DNA of 64,000 bases from Cephalotus follicularis (taxonomy: Eukaryota > Streptophyta > Magnoliopsida > Oxalidales > Cephalotaceae): NCBI GenBank assembly GCA_001972305.1, contig BDDD01002270.1, forward strand, positions 1 through 64,000. Direction: 5' to 3'. The notes beneath the pieces are model-generated. The model worked only from the letters and a program-made list of their open reading frames with translations, ran no database searches and was not told the DNA's origin. The position numbers were made by a program, and so were the translations under genes. Every line of letters begins with the position of its first letter. Position 1 is the stretch's first letter. Positions 12,390 to 23,609 of the stretch are shown here, one piece after another.

Positions 12390-14850
12390 TCATTTACAGT
12401 TCTCATTTTCCAAATCACCCCTGCTTTTGAAACATTTGCACAAAATCACATAAAGTAGCAAGCTCATTGCACTTGCAATCGCCAGAAGCCAGTAGAGGTT
12501 GTCTAAGCGAGCTTCGCTCATGTTATCGGTGAACCAACTGCGCCTTCCTCTTGAACTAGTGAAAAGTTCAATGAGAGAGATCATGAGGGCACTCAAGAAG
12601 CTTCCCACTCCAAAAACACTTGTATAAAGTGCAAACCCCATTGTTCTCATTCTAATTGGAACTTCATAGTAAAAGAATTCTTGCATACCAACAACAGTGA
12701 AAACATCCGAAACACCTAGGAGAATGTATTGAGGCAGCAACCAGAAAATGCTTAGTGGCACTATTTTTCCTTGTGATTCAAGGATTCCCATTTTTTTGCC
12801 TATCTCAAGCCTCTTCATTTCAATTATTGCCGCAATGACCATAGCTATGACTGACAGAAACATTCCGATTCCCATCCGTTGCATTACGTTGATACCCCGC
12901 GTGATGGGGATCAAAACTCTGTCATATAATGGCATCAGAATAATTACAGATAATGTAATAGCACTCTGTAGTGTGGCTGGTGGGATCTTTAAAATGCTCC
13001 CAATATTCCTCTTCATTGCCATGCCTTGTTTTGTAAAGAAAGTGGTGGGTTGTTGAAAAATCACAGCAAATATTAGTAGCATAGTCCATATGGGCAAAAG
13101 CCTCAGTATTACTTTTGCATTTTTGAGCAAGTAAGAACCACTTTTCGGGTTCTCATTCAAGCACTCAATGCTGTCCGATTTCTCAACACAAAGTGGTTTC
13201 TCTTGAAGCCTGTAAACAAGCAAACATTATCAACAGGAGTCTTGCCCATCTCAAATTGAAGCCATAGTTTGAATTACATTATGAGAACACTTACTCTAGT
13301 TCCTCCACATCTTTTTCATTTGATAAACTGATTCTGCTACTTGTGCATTTCGAAACAGTTGCTTTGGTGGCTGTGTTCTCCAAGGGCTTGCTATGTGTAA
13401 TATCATTGTGTCTATATGTATAAATCCGACTTCCACACGAGAAAAATGCAATCGATATGATCATAGCAATTGTAGGAATGGCGAATCCCAGTACCCAACC
13501 AAAGGTGTCCTGAATATATGACATTAGTATAACACCTAGAAGGCTGCCACTACAAATACCGAAGTACCACCACTGAAAGAAGTAACGTTTTGTGTTAGAC
13601 TTTGGGTCATCTTTGCTGCAAGGCAGTTCCTCTTCGAGCAAGAGTTGGTCTGTTCCAAAGGCTTGCAAAGATGGGTTAAATCCACCTTGGCCAAGTGATA
13701 TCAAACAGAGGGACCAGAACAGGAATGAAGAAGGTATTGGGTGATCTGAAGGATTCCAAGCCAGAGCCAATGTTGTTGACGTCAAAGCCATAAGCCCCTT
13801 TAAGAGAAGAAAGTACAAATGAACATATAAAACGTACAAGAAACAAAAGTTGAAACGGGAAACACATTGTGTCATGGTTGTGACTACTAGACAAGAAGAC
13901 ATGACTTTCATATGTTTGGCTGCCCAAACAAATTGTTTTAGTGCCCTCCACAACCGTTATGAAAACGTTATTGCGCCTTTCATAATTAATCAAATAGAAT
14001 TGGCTCATGTTTTCTTTTGCTCTTTCAATATTCAGGCTTATTCATGCCATGCGCATATGAGAATACATCATTCTGGTGACTTCTCTGGTTGAATGAATAG
14101 ATTATATTAGATTTTGTGCAATCCACACTTATCTTGTGTATAATGCTAGCCAGTGTGAAAGATTCCAAGGTGTGACATAACTAACGATAATAACCCACAT
14201 CACATAAAATAACTACTATATAGTTCAACAAAATGATATAACTATGTGGCAAAGCAGTGCCGATTAGTGTCATCAACAAAGTAATCCTGATGTGGCAAAG
14301 TAGTGATGACTCAGGGTCCATCATGTAAATGGAGACCATCACCCAACTAAAAGACAAACAAACCAACATTCTTTATTTGCAATCTCTCCGTGACCTGTAA
14401 AAGCTATTGTGGTTCATGAAATTTTAGTGAGAAAGATGGGGGAGAACATAATTAATGAGTGACTCACTGCAACATAAAAGAATGAAAAGGACAATATGGT
14501 ATAATATCGATCCCAATAGGCATCAGCAAGGGGTGCCACTAGCAGTGGCAGCATGGAAGTGAAACCACACCAACTATTAACCATCTTGGCTGCAGAAGAG
14601 TTGCTCATTTTCACCACATCTGTGAGATAAGTAACTAGATTTGATGCCACCCCCTTGAAGGCAAATCTCTCCATTCCAGCTACCACTACCAATACATAAA
14701 CAAATAGAAATAAAATTCAATCACAGTGCTTATATTTATAACAAAAACATTGATATAAAATAAGGGTATTCATATACTAAAACCAAGTAATTTACCTATG
14801 AGAAGAATGCATGATTTGCCGAGTCCTTTTGGTCTCCTTCCTCCAGCCAT
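12390..14850 (-). CDS. NPF (NRT1/PTR family) transporter, NPF5-like
   Basis: Four exons on the complement give an unbroken 531-residue protein: 14850-14796, 14685-14468, 13797-13295 and 13209-12390, all with GT..AG introns in matching phases. Start ATG 14850 gives [14 protein letters not shown]; a TAA lies in frame 30 bases upstream with no other ATG between. Family marks include [14 protein letters not shown] in TM1, FGTDQLL, and [14 protein letters not shown], then the central loop (about residues 215-285) and six further membrane helices, ending ...LENENCK. NPF proteins are proton-coupled plasma- or vacuolar-membrane carriers for nitrate, peptides, hormones or glucosinolates; the substrate here cannot be told. 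The first Glu of the usual ExxER motif is absent (AGMER). The N-terminus is shorter than most relatives, so a further 5' exon is possible. Confidence 0.9.
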
Positions 14851-16334
14851 GTGAAGAGCTAGCAACAAAGGCTTGAGAAATTAATCAAGAGCCAAAGAAG
14901 AGAACATCAAATTTGAAAGGCAAAACAAGATTCTCATGTTGCCATCGAAATCTGTCACAATTTTTCGATATCATGCACCTTAATATTTCAGTCCCTCCAC
15001 AATTAAGTACGCTGTCTACGCTCCATAATATGGCAACATACATTAGACAAATTTAATTATATCACTGAATTCCCCAACTAGTAACTAGTAGGAAGTATTT
15101 TAACCAAAAGAAAAGCTGAGGACATTTATAGTTGAATATGTTGTCGTATTGGGATCTTAGTTATACTATAAATATTGTCATGGTGGCGACACGCAAAGTG
15201 CAACATACTATAAAACACCATATCCGTGTCACTTGGCAGACAAGTGGCATCTAGCTAAGACAATAATTGTGCCAATTATCCCACGACTGAAGAATCTGTT
15301 GGATATGGTTTGTACTCCGAACCAAATACGCAACATGATAGTTTTGAAGCTCTGTTATGAAGTAAACTCGGGTATATCCGTGTCATTTCTTTTTCATTAT
15401 TTTATCCTTCTTCATAATCATAAGGTCTGTGAACAATGATATCCAGGCCGTTTGTTGCACCATAACGTGGAAGATATCTCAAATATTCTTAAACCTAAAA
15501 GATATTTAAGATATTTTTTAAATTAAATTTTTTTTTTAATCTTTTGTATGAATATTTTGGATAATATAATACCATAGTAAAAATTTCGATAGCTAAATAA
15601 TTTTGTAAAGTAATCGACGTATATTTGTTGATATCTTGGTATCTCACATACCCTTACTAATATTATAGATTACTAAGTGACCTCATAATGGATATGAAAC
15701 ATATGATCGATTTTTGCGCAAATGAAATTGAAAAAAAAAATCTATTTACCTGCAGTTTGAAAGAGCGAGACCAAATTTTTTTAGGTCTTTTAACTCTTTA
15801 AGTGAGGACACAATGGACATATAATGGTAGTTATATAATTTTCATCTGTTATAGTTACACTTCTACTCATTTAAGTCCCTTATTTTATACATTTTACTCA
15901 CACCTAAATTAAATGCATAGTCACATTAATTACCGCACTTGTGAATAGTATTTTTCAAATCCAACCGATAGATTTGATGATCTATATATCTAAATCATGT
16001 ATACAGATTTTCAAGTCAATTGAACATCTCTAACTATTTCATTTCTATATGAAAATTTTAACCGTTCTATAATTTACTCATAAACAATAAAATATTATCC
16101 TATTTGATATAATATCTACAGATATCTAATTGACTTGAAAATTTCTATGAGTGACTTATACTAATAAAATATCAAATTCAATGGTTAGATTTAAAAAAAT
16201 ATTACTCTCAAGTCACCTAATTATGGTGACTGTGCACATAAGTTGGATGCAATATCATCCTATAATAGATATTCAGAATATATACATATAGGGATTAATA
16301 GATATGAACAATTACTCGCATCCCTTTATATGAG

Positions 16335-16540
16335 CAATAGACATAAGACAATTATCCTAAAATGGGCAAAAACGTAATTAACACAGATGAAAATTACATA
16401 AATATAGTTGTTTTATGCCTATTGTTCACAAAATGAATATGGGCAGTTGCACGTATATATAGGCATAAAACAATTGTATTAAAAGGGTAAAAGTGTAATT
16501 ATAACATATAAAAATTGCATTGCTCACAAAATGGATGTGA
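16335..16540. repeat. Imperfect tandem duplication with inverted ends
   Basis: Unit 1 (about 16335-16440) starts CAATAGACATAAGACAATT and contains the inverted partner TTGTTTTATGCCTATTG. Unit 2 (about 16458-16540) repeats the same order (AGGCATAAAACAATTG... GCTCACAAAATGGATGTG). It may be a small fold-back element. Confidence 0.45.
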
Positions 16541-16562
16541 GTAGATACTCATTCATTTTCCC

Positions 16563-16588
16563 ATATATATATATATATATATATATAT
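16563..16588. repeat. (AT)n microsatellite
   Basis: About 13 AT dinucleotides in a row. Confidence 0.9.
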
Positions 16589-17556
16589 AATCGGATTAAT
16601 TTGAAAGTTTACGTGAATAATCTATATTGATAGAATGTCAAATCTAACAAGAAGATTTAAAAATATTATTCATAAGTACAGTAATTAAAGTGACAATATA
16701 TCTAAAGAATCACCCCATAAAAAGATATTATTATTATTATTATTATTAGAACAACAATTGAAGTTTTGTGCCCATGTTTCCGTTAAAAACGAGCAAATGG
16801 ATTTAGTTCTCGAGTAGGCATCAATGGTTCATAGGGGTGAAAGAAAGTAACAAAGAATGTTTAGTAACTCTATCGGAATTATTTTACCATCAAGGAAGCT
16901 GTTTTTTTCTTCTTTCTTTTTTATGTTTTTTAGGATTGTTACCTGCACGCACAAAGGAAATGATATCACGTTCTCCGATAGATCAATCCAAAACTAGAAA
17001 AGGCAGAAACTGCTTTACAGCCAAAAACATCGTGCATGCGTTTCTAGTTTTCACTTGCGTTACGTTGAAACACAGATAGGAATCCGTTACATGTAAGGCA
17101 GCCAACTATAGCGCACACACGCAAACAGACACTATCCAGATTCCAGATGCGCACACACACAGATGCAAATTAAGAGTGGACATATCACTTCTTCTCATCT
17201 TTTTAACTAATAATAGGCATATCACTTCTCTTTGGTGGTTTGAGACGGATCTCACTTCCACTTGGGTTCCACCACCACTAGCTCGCTAACTAGGAATATA
17301 AATGTTTCATGCAAAAAAAAACAAATTAATTAATCACCAAGACGTATGCTGATCACCAAGACGCATCACCAATTGTCCACCTCTTGATTCGTCTACCTGA
17401 AATGTGCGTTTGATTTATTCTTCTTTGTTTTTCTTATAAATGATCGAGTGGATCTTTTTGTTGTCTTGTCTCAAAAGATTTGATACGTACTTGAGCATAA
17501 AACAGACATATGTGCTGTGACTTGGTTGCTTCTTTGACATTGTCTCATGCACAGTC

Positions 17557-17942
17557 TGTAGGACAAGCGTCCAATGATTCGGCAATCCTCATATTTCAAT
17601 GTCGTTTAAATTTGTTCACTTAGGTTACGGTCATGTTAAATTTTATAATATTATAATAGTATTTTTGTTAATACCATAATAAAAGTTTTAGGATTTTTTA
17701 TCTTTGATGTGAAGCTATTCTCTCTATTCTTAAAAAATTAAAAACACTCGTAATCATCCTTAATGTTTAGAGGGACGATTGAAAATCAAATCATTCCTGA
17801 CACTTCCGTATTAAAATGTCTATTATGCAAAACTGTAAATTTTGTTATTATTTATATTCTAATTTTATGCGAATATTATGATATTGACCTATGTTTTTTT
17901 AATGTTATGAATACCTAAATCTAACATTTTGTATCAGACAAT
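17557..17942 (+). repeat. Orphan copia LTR with primer-binding site
   Basis: 17557-17926 aligns by eye over its length with the LTR at 50200-50618: shared CGTCCAAT, ATCCTCATATTTCAA, CACTTCCG, AAACTGTAAATTTTGTTATT and CTAAATCTAA. A segment around the position of CCCTATAAATACAATAG in the other copy is missing here. It is followed by TTTTGTATCAGAC (17927-17939), a primer-binding-site-like sequence, so this is the 5' end of an element whose body is gone. Confidence 0.7.
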
Positions 17943-18173
17943 TGATATTTGCATAAAATATAAAACCAATAAAATTGTATTAATATATGTGTTGTGATGT
18001 CTTATTGGATTTACGGTTAATTATGTATCGTGCTTTTAAATGTGACTAGCGAATTGGTCCGCGCTTCGCAACGGGAAACACACCGGTCAATGATTTTTTT
18101 GTATGATTTGTTTTTGGGTTGCAATCAATAAGCATTTGAATTGCCTTCTGTTTTTTGAAACAACAATAGTAGA
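17943..18173. other. Short spacer with a GC-rich repeat-like motif
   Basis: Contains ACTAGCGAATTGGTCCGCGC near 18046. Its opening ACTAGCGA recurs near 55034, next to other repeats. No gene. Confidence 0.4.
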
Positions 18174-18671
18174 TTATATAGGGAAAATCCTATATAAAGA
18201 TATTGTCACGTGTCCTCTGGAAAACAAGACAAGTGTCCACTAGAACTACAGACACATGGTCGAGCAATTTGCAATCTGGAAAGATAACGAACAATAATGG
18301 CAGAGCGCCAAATAAGGTAACGGTGCCAGATCCTCGGCCGTTTCCTAGGGGTACAATAATCATCTCCGCAAGTCAAGCAATGCAATTACAACAAATCATC
18401 TCTATAAATACAATGATCAAATACATTACATAGGTCCGCCATTTTTATTCTCTAAAGAACCTTATTGCTTTCTTCTATGTACACTGTCTGACTTAAGCAT
18501 CGGAGAGTCCCCGTAAGTAAAACATCATGATTCTTCGAATAGTTTGCTATGTGCAGGGATGATCGTGATACACTCAACCCAATACTGTTCTCAAAACATT
18601 AGCAGCGTTTTTCTCTGCAAATAAACACCTCCGCGTAAGGGACTGTTGAGGAGTTGATTTCGACATCAACA
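18174..18671 (+). repeat. 5' LTR of the Tat element
   Basis: Pairs with 29342-29844. Starts TTATATAGGG where the 3' copy has TGATACTGG, so the TG end has mutated. Ends GACATCAACA. Contains CACGTGTCCTC (18209), TATA box CTATAAATAC (18402-18411) and the conserved ATCGGAGAGTCCCCG block (18498). Confidence 0.9.
18402..18411 (+). promoter_or_regulatory. TATA box of the Tat 5' LTR
   Basis: CTATAAATAC, with the same sequence in the 3' LTR (29570-29579) and in the solo LTR at 56816-56825; the 40209 LTR has TTATAAATAC near 40932. Confidence 0.7.
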
Positions 18672-18690
18672 GTTGGCGCAGTTTGTGAAA
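18672..18690 (+). promoter_or_regulatory. Primer-binding site of the Tat element
   Basis: GTTGGCGCAGTTTGTGAAA follows the LTR directly. It resembles the Tat-type site TGGCGCCGTCTGTGGGAA with several changes. Confidence 0.65.
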
Positions 18691-18731
18691 AACGCTACAA
18701 AAAGTTTTCTACAAAAAACACTATTGTAATC

Positions 18732-20414
18732 ATGCCTCCGAGAAGAAACAACAACTCTGCAACCACCGGCAGCCAAGTACCCGAGAATCAACCTCCTGCT
18801 ACCGGTCAAGTGGCCGCACCTGAGCAAGCTTCCATCACTGGCGAGCAATTCAATCAGCTGCTCCAGGAAATAGGGCGTCTCACAACCTTGCTGGCAAGCA
18901 ATCTAGCCAGCCAAAACCAGGCTGGTCTGAGCAGACCAGTCATTCGAGATCATTCTCATCCGAGCAGACCAGCCTAGGAGGTTCAACTGCCCCAAGGGGA
19001 AAAGCGAAACCTGTCGAGGAGGACCATGGGCCCCCTGAGGCGGTCAGAGATTGATACACCTCTGAAGAGGAGAACAGAGATTGATACATCTCTAAGGGCG
19101 GAGTCTTTGAGCGCCCGGGATCATAGTAACAATCCTTGGCTAGACCTTCCCGAGTATGAGCAGATGGAAGAGGATCACCTAGAGGAGGCCGATAAGACCC
19201 AAGCACACTCCTACGCTTCACATAGGATGGAGACATTGCAGAGAAGTAGGTCAGACCACTCAGTCCGACTTGCAACGGGTACATCCCAAGTTTCTAGCAG
19301 GATCAGGAACATTGAGGATGTGGAGCAAACCATGAACAGAATGTTTGCTGAGATGGAGAGAAGGATCCGATAAGCCGAGCAATCGAAGGGTTACCTGCCA
19401 GAGGTACGAAATATTAATTCAACACCCTTCACGCCCGAGATAATGAGGGACCGTATCCCAAAGGGATTCCGGTTCCTGAGTCTCAAGGAGTATGACGAGT
19501 CCACAGACCCAATCCAGTATGTACGCTACTACACCCAAATTATGCTAGTGCATAAGGCTTCAGATGTTGTACTTTACTGAGAATTCTCGGTAACTTTGAC
19601 AGGCACAGCCCAAGCGTGGTACTCCACGCTACCTCAGAACTTGGTGGCAAATTTTGAGCAGTTTACGGAATTGTTCATTACAAAATTCCTCAACAGCACC
19701 ACACAGAGAAGAAATTCAAGTCATTTAATCAACGTGGTGCAAGGAAAGGACGAGACCCTTAGAGACTACCTCACTAGATTCAACAAGGAGTCTTTGACGG
19801 TGAAGGACCTAGAGTCGTCCTTCACTCTGACAGCTTTGAGCAGTGGGTTGAAGGACAATTCACCCTTCACTTTCTCCCTTATGAAGAAGTCTGCTCAGGA
19901 TATAGCTGACCTTCTCAGAAGGGCAGAGAAGTATGTAAATGTCGAGGAGGCAATGGCGGTTAGAAAGCAAAAGACTTATTGGTCGGGCCATCAGGCGAAG
20001 AAAGAGGAGCACTCATGAGGTGCTCCAGAAGAAAAACAAAAGAGGAAGGAGAAGCCAGAGCTTACAAAGGATTACCTTTGGCACTATCTCTCCAAAAGGG
20101 AGGAATCCCCAAAAAGGGGAACACCAATCCCTAGTTTCAATAACTTTGCCCCACTTTTGGAGACGCGGACGAGGATACTTGCAGTGCAGAAGGACAAGGT
20201 CCCAATCCAGTGGCCAGCACCATTGAGATCCCCAGCAGAGAAGAAGGACTCAGGCAAGTATTTCTGGTACCATCGTGACCACGGGCTTGATACAGAGGAG
20301 TGCAGGCATTTAAAGATTCAGATTGAGGACCTTATTTGTAAAGGTCATCTTAGAAAGTATGTGGACAGAGATACCCCTCAGCAAAGAAGGGAGCGCAGAG
20401 AAGAAGCTCCATAG
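18732..20414 (+). pseudogene. Tat-type gag, with multiple stops
   Basis: ATG 18732 (MPPRRNNNSATTG) opens a frame that stays the same throughout but is cut by stops at 18975, 19371, 19578, 20016 and 20412. It contains the conserved QFNQLLQEIGRLTTLLASNL start region, the capsid-type core TGTAQAWYSTLP to RRAEKYVNVEEAM (about 19590-19950), and a degenerate zinc-binding segment YFWYHRDHGLDTEECRHLK (about 20260-20316). The gag at 59350-60151 (minus strand) is a close relative. Dead copy. Confidence 0.9.
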
Positions 20415-20636
20415 CAGGCCGAGGAGCAGCAGCCGAGAGGTGTGATACACACCATATCTGGAGGAATCACATCAGGATGCGACCATAGTAGGGCTCGAAA
20501 AGCCTATGTTAGACAGACCTTTGCTGTGCAACAATACCCGCATCGTAAAAGGTTGTAGTCAGGTGGAGACGAGGAGGTAATATCCTTCTCTGAGGCAGAC
20601 TTTGAGGGAGTACGTCTCCCTCACGATGATCCAGGG

Positions 20637-22304
20637 GTGGTGACTCTTCAAATGGAATTATTCACTATGAATAGGATCCTTATAGACAGCGGGAGCTCGG
20701 TGTATATCCTTTACAAGCATGCATTTGATCAGTTGAGGAAATCGACCGACAAATTAAGGCTCGTTAAGACTCCTCTGGTGGGTTTTACCGGAGAGATGGT
20801 CCATCCTCTGGGGTCCATCCAATTGTCAGTAGTTACAGGCATGGCCCCACGCCAAACACAGGTACAAATGACCTTCCTGGGAGTTGATACACTGAGCCCA
20901 TACAATGCTATAGTTGGGCAATCAGGATTAAACTTAATGGAAGTAATAGTGTCGACAAGGCACTTATTGGTGAAGTTTCTGACCAGGTTTGGTGTGGGCG
21001 AAGTCCGAGGAGACCAACAGGTGGCAAGACAGTGTTATAAAACTATCATAATGGACAAGGGTAAAGAAAAGGCCCTTCCTATAGCCAACGTGGAGCTTAG
21101 AGGAGAAGTGGAGCCTGTAGAAGATGTAGTGCAAGTGCCTCTAGAAGAAGGCAATGCAGAAAAGGTGTTCTAGGTTGGTTCACAACTTGGAGAGGTGGAG
21201 AAAGATGAACTAATAACGTTTCTCAGAAATAACAGAGATGTGTTTGCTTGGTCGGCATAAGAGGTTCCTGGGATTAGCCCAGAAGTAATGGTGCATAAAC
21301 TAAGTGTGGATCCTATGAGGCTTCTGACCAAGCAAAAGAAAAGAAACTTCACTCCCGAGAGGCAACAGGTACTAGCAGATGAGGTGAGCATGATATTACA
21401 AGTGGGGTTTATAAGGGAAGTGCAACATTCTGACTGGTTGGCGAACCCGGTCCTAGTCAAGAAAGCTAATGGAAAGTGGAGGATGTGCATAGATTTTACG
21501 GACCTCAACAAAGCTTGTCCAAAAGACCACTTCCCCCTCCCAAAGATTGATCAGTTGGTAGATGCAACCTCTGGTTACAGAATGTTAAGCTTCTTGGATG
21601 CGTACTCGGTTTATAATCAAATCCCTATGTATGGGCCACACGAGAACAAGACAACCTTCATTACCGACAAGGGCATGTATTGCTACAAAGTGATGCCCTT
21701 TGGGTTAAATAATACGGGTGCGACCTACCAACGGTTGGTCAATAAAATATTTCCACCTCAGATCGGGAGGAATATGGAGGTGTATATTGACTATATGCTC
21801 GTCAAGACGCCAGCAAGGAGTCCTCATGACTTGGAGGAGACTTTTGAAGTGCTAAGGAAATACAAAATATGTCTCAACCCTTCCAAGTGTACTTTTGGGG
21901 TCACTTCTTGTAAGTTCCTCGGGTTTATGGTTTCTAGCAGAGGAATAGAGGCCAACCCAGAGAAAATCTATGCAATTCAGAGCTTGAAGCCTCCTCAATC
22001 TATCAGGGATATACAGAGATTAAATGGCAAAATCGCAGCCCTAAGCAGGTTTGTTTCCAAGTCAGCGGAAAAATGCCTTCCTTTCTTCAAAGTGTTAAGG
22101 GATCCCAAGGGGTTTTTTTGGTAGAAAGAATGTCAAGCAGCCTTCGAGAAATTAAAGGAGTACTTGGCTTCCCCTCCTATAATATCAAAACCAAGAGATA
22201 TGGAGGACTTGTATTTGTACCTTGTGGCAACATCAGGCACAGTGAGTGCAGTGCTTGTCAGGGAAGAAGATAAAGTTCAAAGGTCGGTATATTATGTAAA
22301 AAGC
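20637..22304 (+). pseudogene. Tat pol, first part: protease and reverse transcriptase
   Basis: Same frame as gag. The protease active site ILIDSGSS is at about 20670-20695. RT spans about 21290-22110 (NGKWRMCIDFTDLNKACP; FGLNNTGATYQ). The catalytic box reads YIDYML at 21784-21801 where RTs of this group have YIDD, so one catalytic Asp is lost. In-frame stops occur at 21171, 21258 and 22122. A frame change near 22300 leads into RNase H. Confidence 0.9.
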
Positions 22305-22305
22305 T

Positions 22306-22541
22306 TTGAACGATGCTGATGGGAGGTATCCAAAGGTAGAGAAGTATGCATATGCTCTGATTATTACGGTGGGGAGGTTGAGACCGTATTTTCAAGCCCA
22401 CACAATCAAGATTTTGACCGACAAGCCACTTAGACAAGTGCTAGCAAAGCCAGACACGTCGGGCAAACTAGTCAAGTGGTCTGTCGAGTTGGGAAAATAT
22501 GATGTGAAGTTTGAGGCCAGACCAACAATAATATCGTAAGT
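22306..22541 (+). pseudogene. Tat pol: first RNase H, cut by an insertion
   Basis: Reads RYPKVEKYAYALII, then ILTDKPLRQVLAKP and KFEARPTIIS, the typical RNase H tail of gypsy RTs. The frame reaches a TAA at 22537 and the copia solo LTR interrupts directly after. Confidence 0.85.
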
Positions 22542-23604
22542 TGTTGGCTTTTGCCATCCCGATTAAATGTTTTCACATGTTATTTTGATGATTAACAAAC
22601 GTAAATTACTTCTACGCATAAATTCCTTAAGTTATAAATGCATTTACTCACTTTATCTTGTGTCCAAAGTTGTGCCAAGGCTGTGTATGCAGGTACAGGC
22701 AATTCCAGCCGGCTGAAGGAAATTCCAGCCGACTGCATTGAGGTCCAGCCGGCTGCCACCAATTCCAGCCGACTGCCTTGCCAATTTCAGCCGGCTGTCC
22801 AAGATCCAGCCGACTTTTACAGAGACTTTGCATTTTCTCAAAACAGCCTCATCAGCCGACTGATGCAGGGGATCAGCCGACTGCCGTACAATCCAGCCGG
22901 CTGCCTACACACTCCAGCCGACTGCCCTCTCCCAACGGCTATATTCAAATAAACGCGCCATTAATCCAGCCAACTGCCGTCCAAATCCAGCCAGCTGTTT
23001 TTGTTAAAGTCAGTTAAAAATAGATCCGTTGGAGGCTTACCTATTTAAGGGAATTTGGAACTCTTAGAGGATTAATCAAGCTTTCAAGTCTCACATTATC
23101 ACAAGTTATCTCAAGTTATCTCAAGCTCAATACCAAGCATTCCAAGAATCAAAAGAGATCAAATCCAAAGCTAATCCCACACATCACGAAGCTTCATTCT
23201 TACTTTGTATACACTTATAGCTTTGTTTCAATTGTGCTTCATTGTAAAACAAATTCGCAACGAATTTGTAAACACTTAAACTCTTACTTCATTCATACAA
23301 GAGAGGTTGTCTCTTGTATTGCTCGGTTGGAGCAAATTGTACTTCGCTTGGTTGGAGCGAAAGTTTGTTGGAGCTCGGTTGGAGTTCCAAGCCCGGATTG
23401 GGGCATACTAGTGAATACTCAAGGGGAGGCCTTGGGGAGTGGACGTAGGCGGTTTGCCGAACCACTATAAATCCGTTTGCATCTTCTAAACCCTACACTC
23501 TTTACTTTCCGCATTGTGTGTTTGTGTATTTATTTTAAATTAGTGGTATATTTGCTAGATTAAATTTTATAAGTCTATTCACCCCCCCCTCTAGACTTCC
23601 TACA
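22542..23604 (+). repeat. Copia solo LTR (SIRE/Maximus-like), nested in Tat pol
   Basis: TG..CA ends (TGTTGGCTTTTGCC to CTAGACTTCCTACA) are flanked by perfect 5-bp duplications TAAGT (22537-22541 and 23605-23609). Host pol sequence resumes across the site. The TATA-like CTATTTAAGG at 23041 gives the orientation. The end CACCCCCCCCTCTAGACTTC and overall layout resemble SIRE-type LTRs (inference). No internal region remains, so it arose by LTR-LTR recombination. Confidence 0.88.
22706..22997. repeat. Array of about 12 CAGCCGRCTG dyads in the solo LTR U3
   Basis: Copies start near 22706, 22726, 22746, 22766, 22788, 22807, 22853, 22874, 22894, 22915, 22967 and 22988. CAGCCGGCTG is a perfect 10-bp palindrome and CAGCCGACTG a one-base variant; the last two are CAGCCAACTG and CAGCCAGCTG. 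Most spacings are 19-22 bp, about two helical turns. The array ends about 45 bp before the TATA-like box. Confidence 0.92.
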
Positions 23605-23609
23605 TAAGT

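Larger units (their letters stand above)
14851..17556. other. AT-rich intergenic region upstream of the transporter
   Basis: No convincing gene. It should hold the NPF promoter near 14851-15200, but I see no clear TATA. It contains a degenerate duplication at 16335-16540 and TA and ATT microsatellites. The ORF near 16837 lacks an ATG and any recognisable family. Confidence 0.5.

Noticed and set aside
12748..13056. Plus-strand ORF of 102 codons
   Set aside because: Antisense shadow of the last NPF exon; hydrophobic composition mirrors membrane helices.
16837..17079. 80-codon ORF
   Set aside because: Starts with GTG, no recognisable domain, in AT-rich spacer; not supported as a gene.
18203..18433. 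76-codon ORF in the Tat 5' LTR
   Set aside because: Lies upstream of and across the TATA box in U3; not preserved in the 3' LTR.
22706..22997. CRISPR-like look of short palindromic repeats with ~10-bp spacers
   Set aside because: The repeats are only 10 bp, spacers are too short, there are no cas genes, and the array is inside a plant LTR.
22638..23017. ORFs of 60-104 codons on both strands over the CAGCCGGCTG array
   Set aside because: They arise because the ~20-bp repeat lacks stops in several frames. They lie inside an LTR, with no start context or family.
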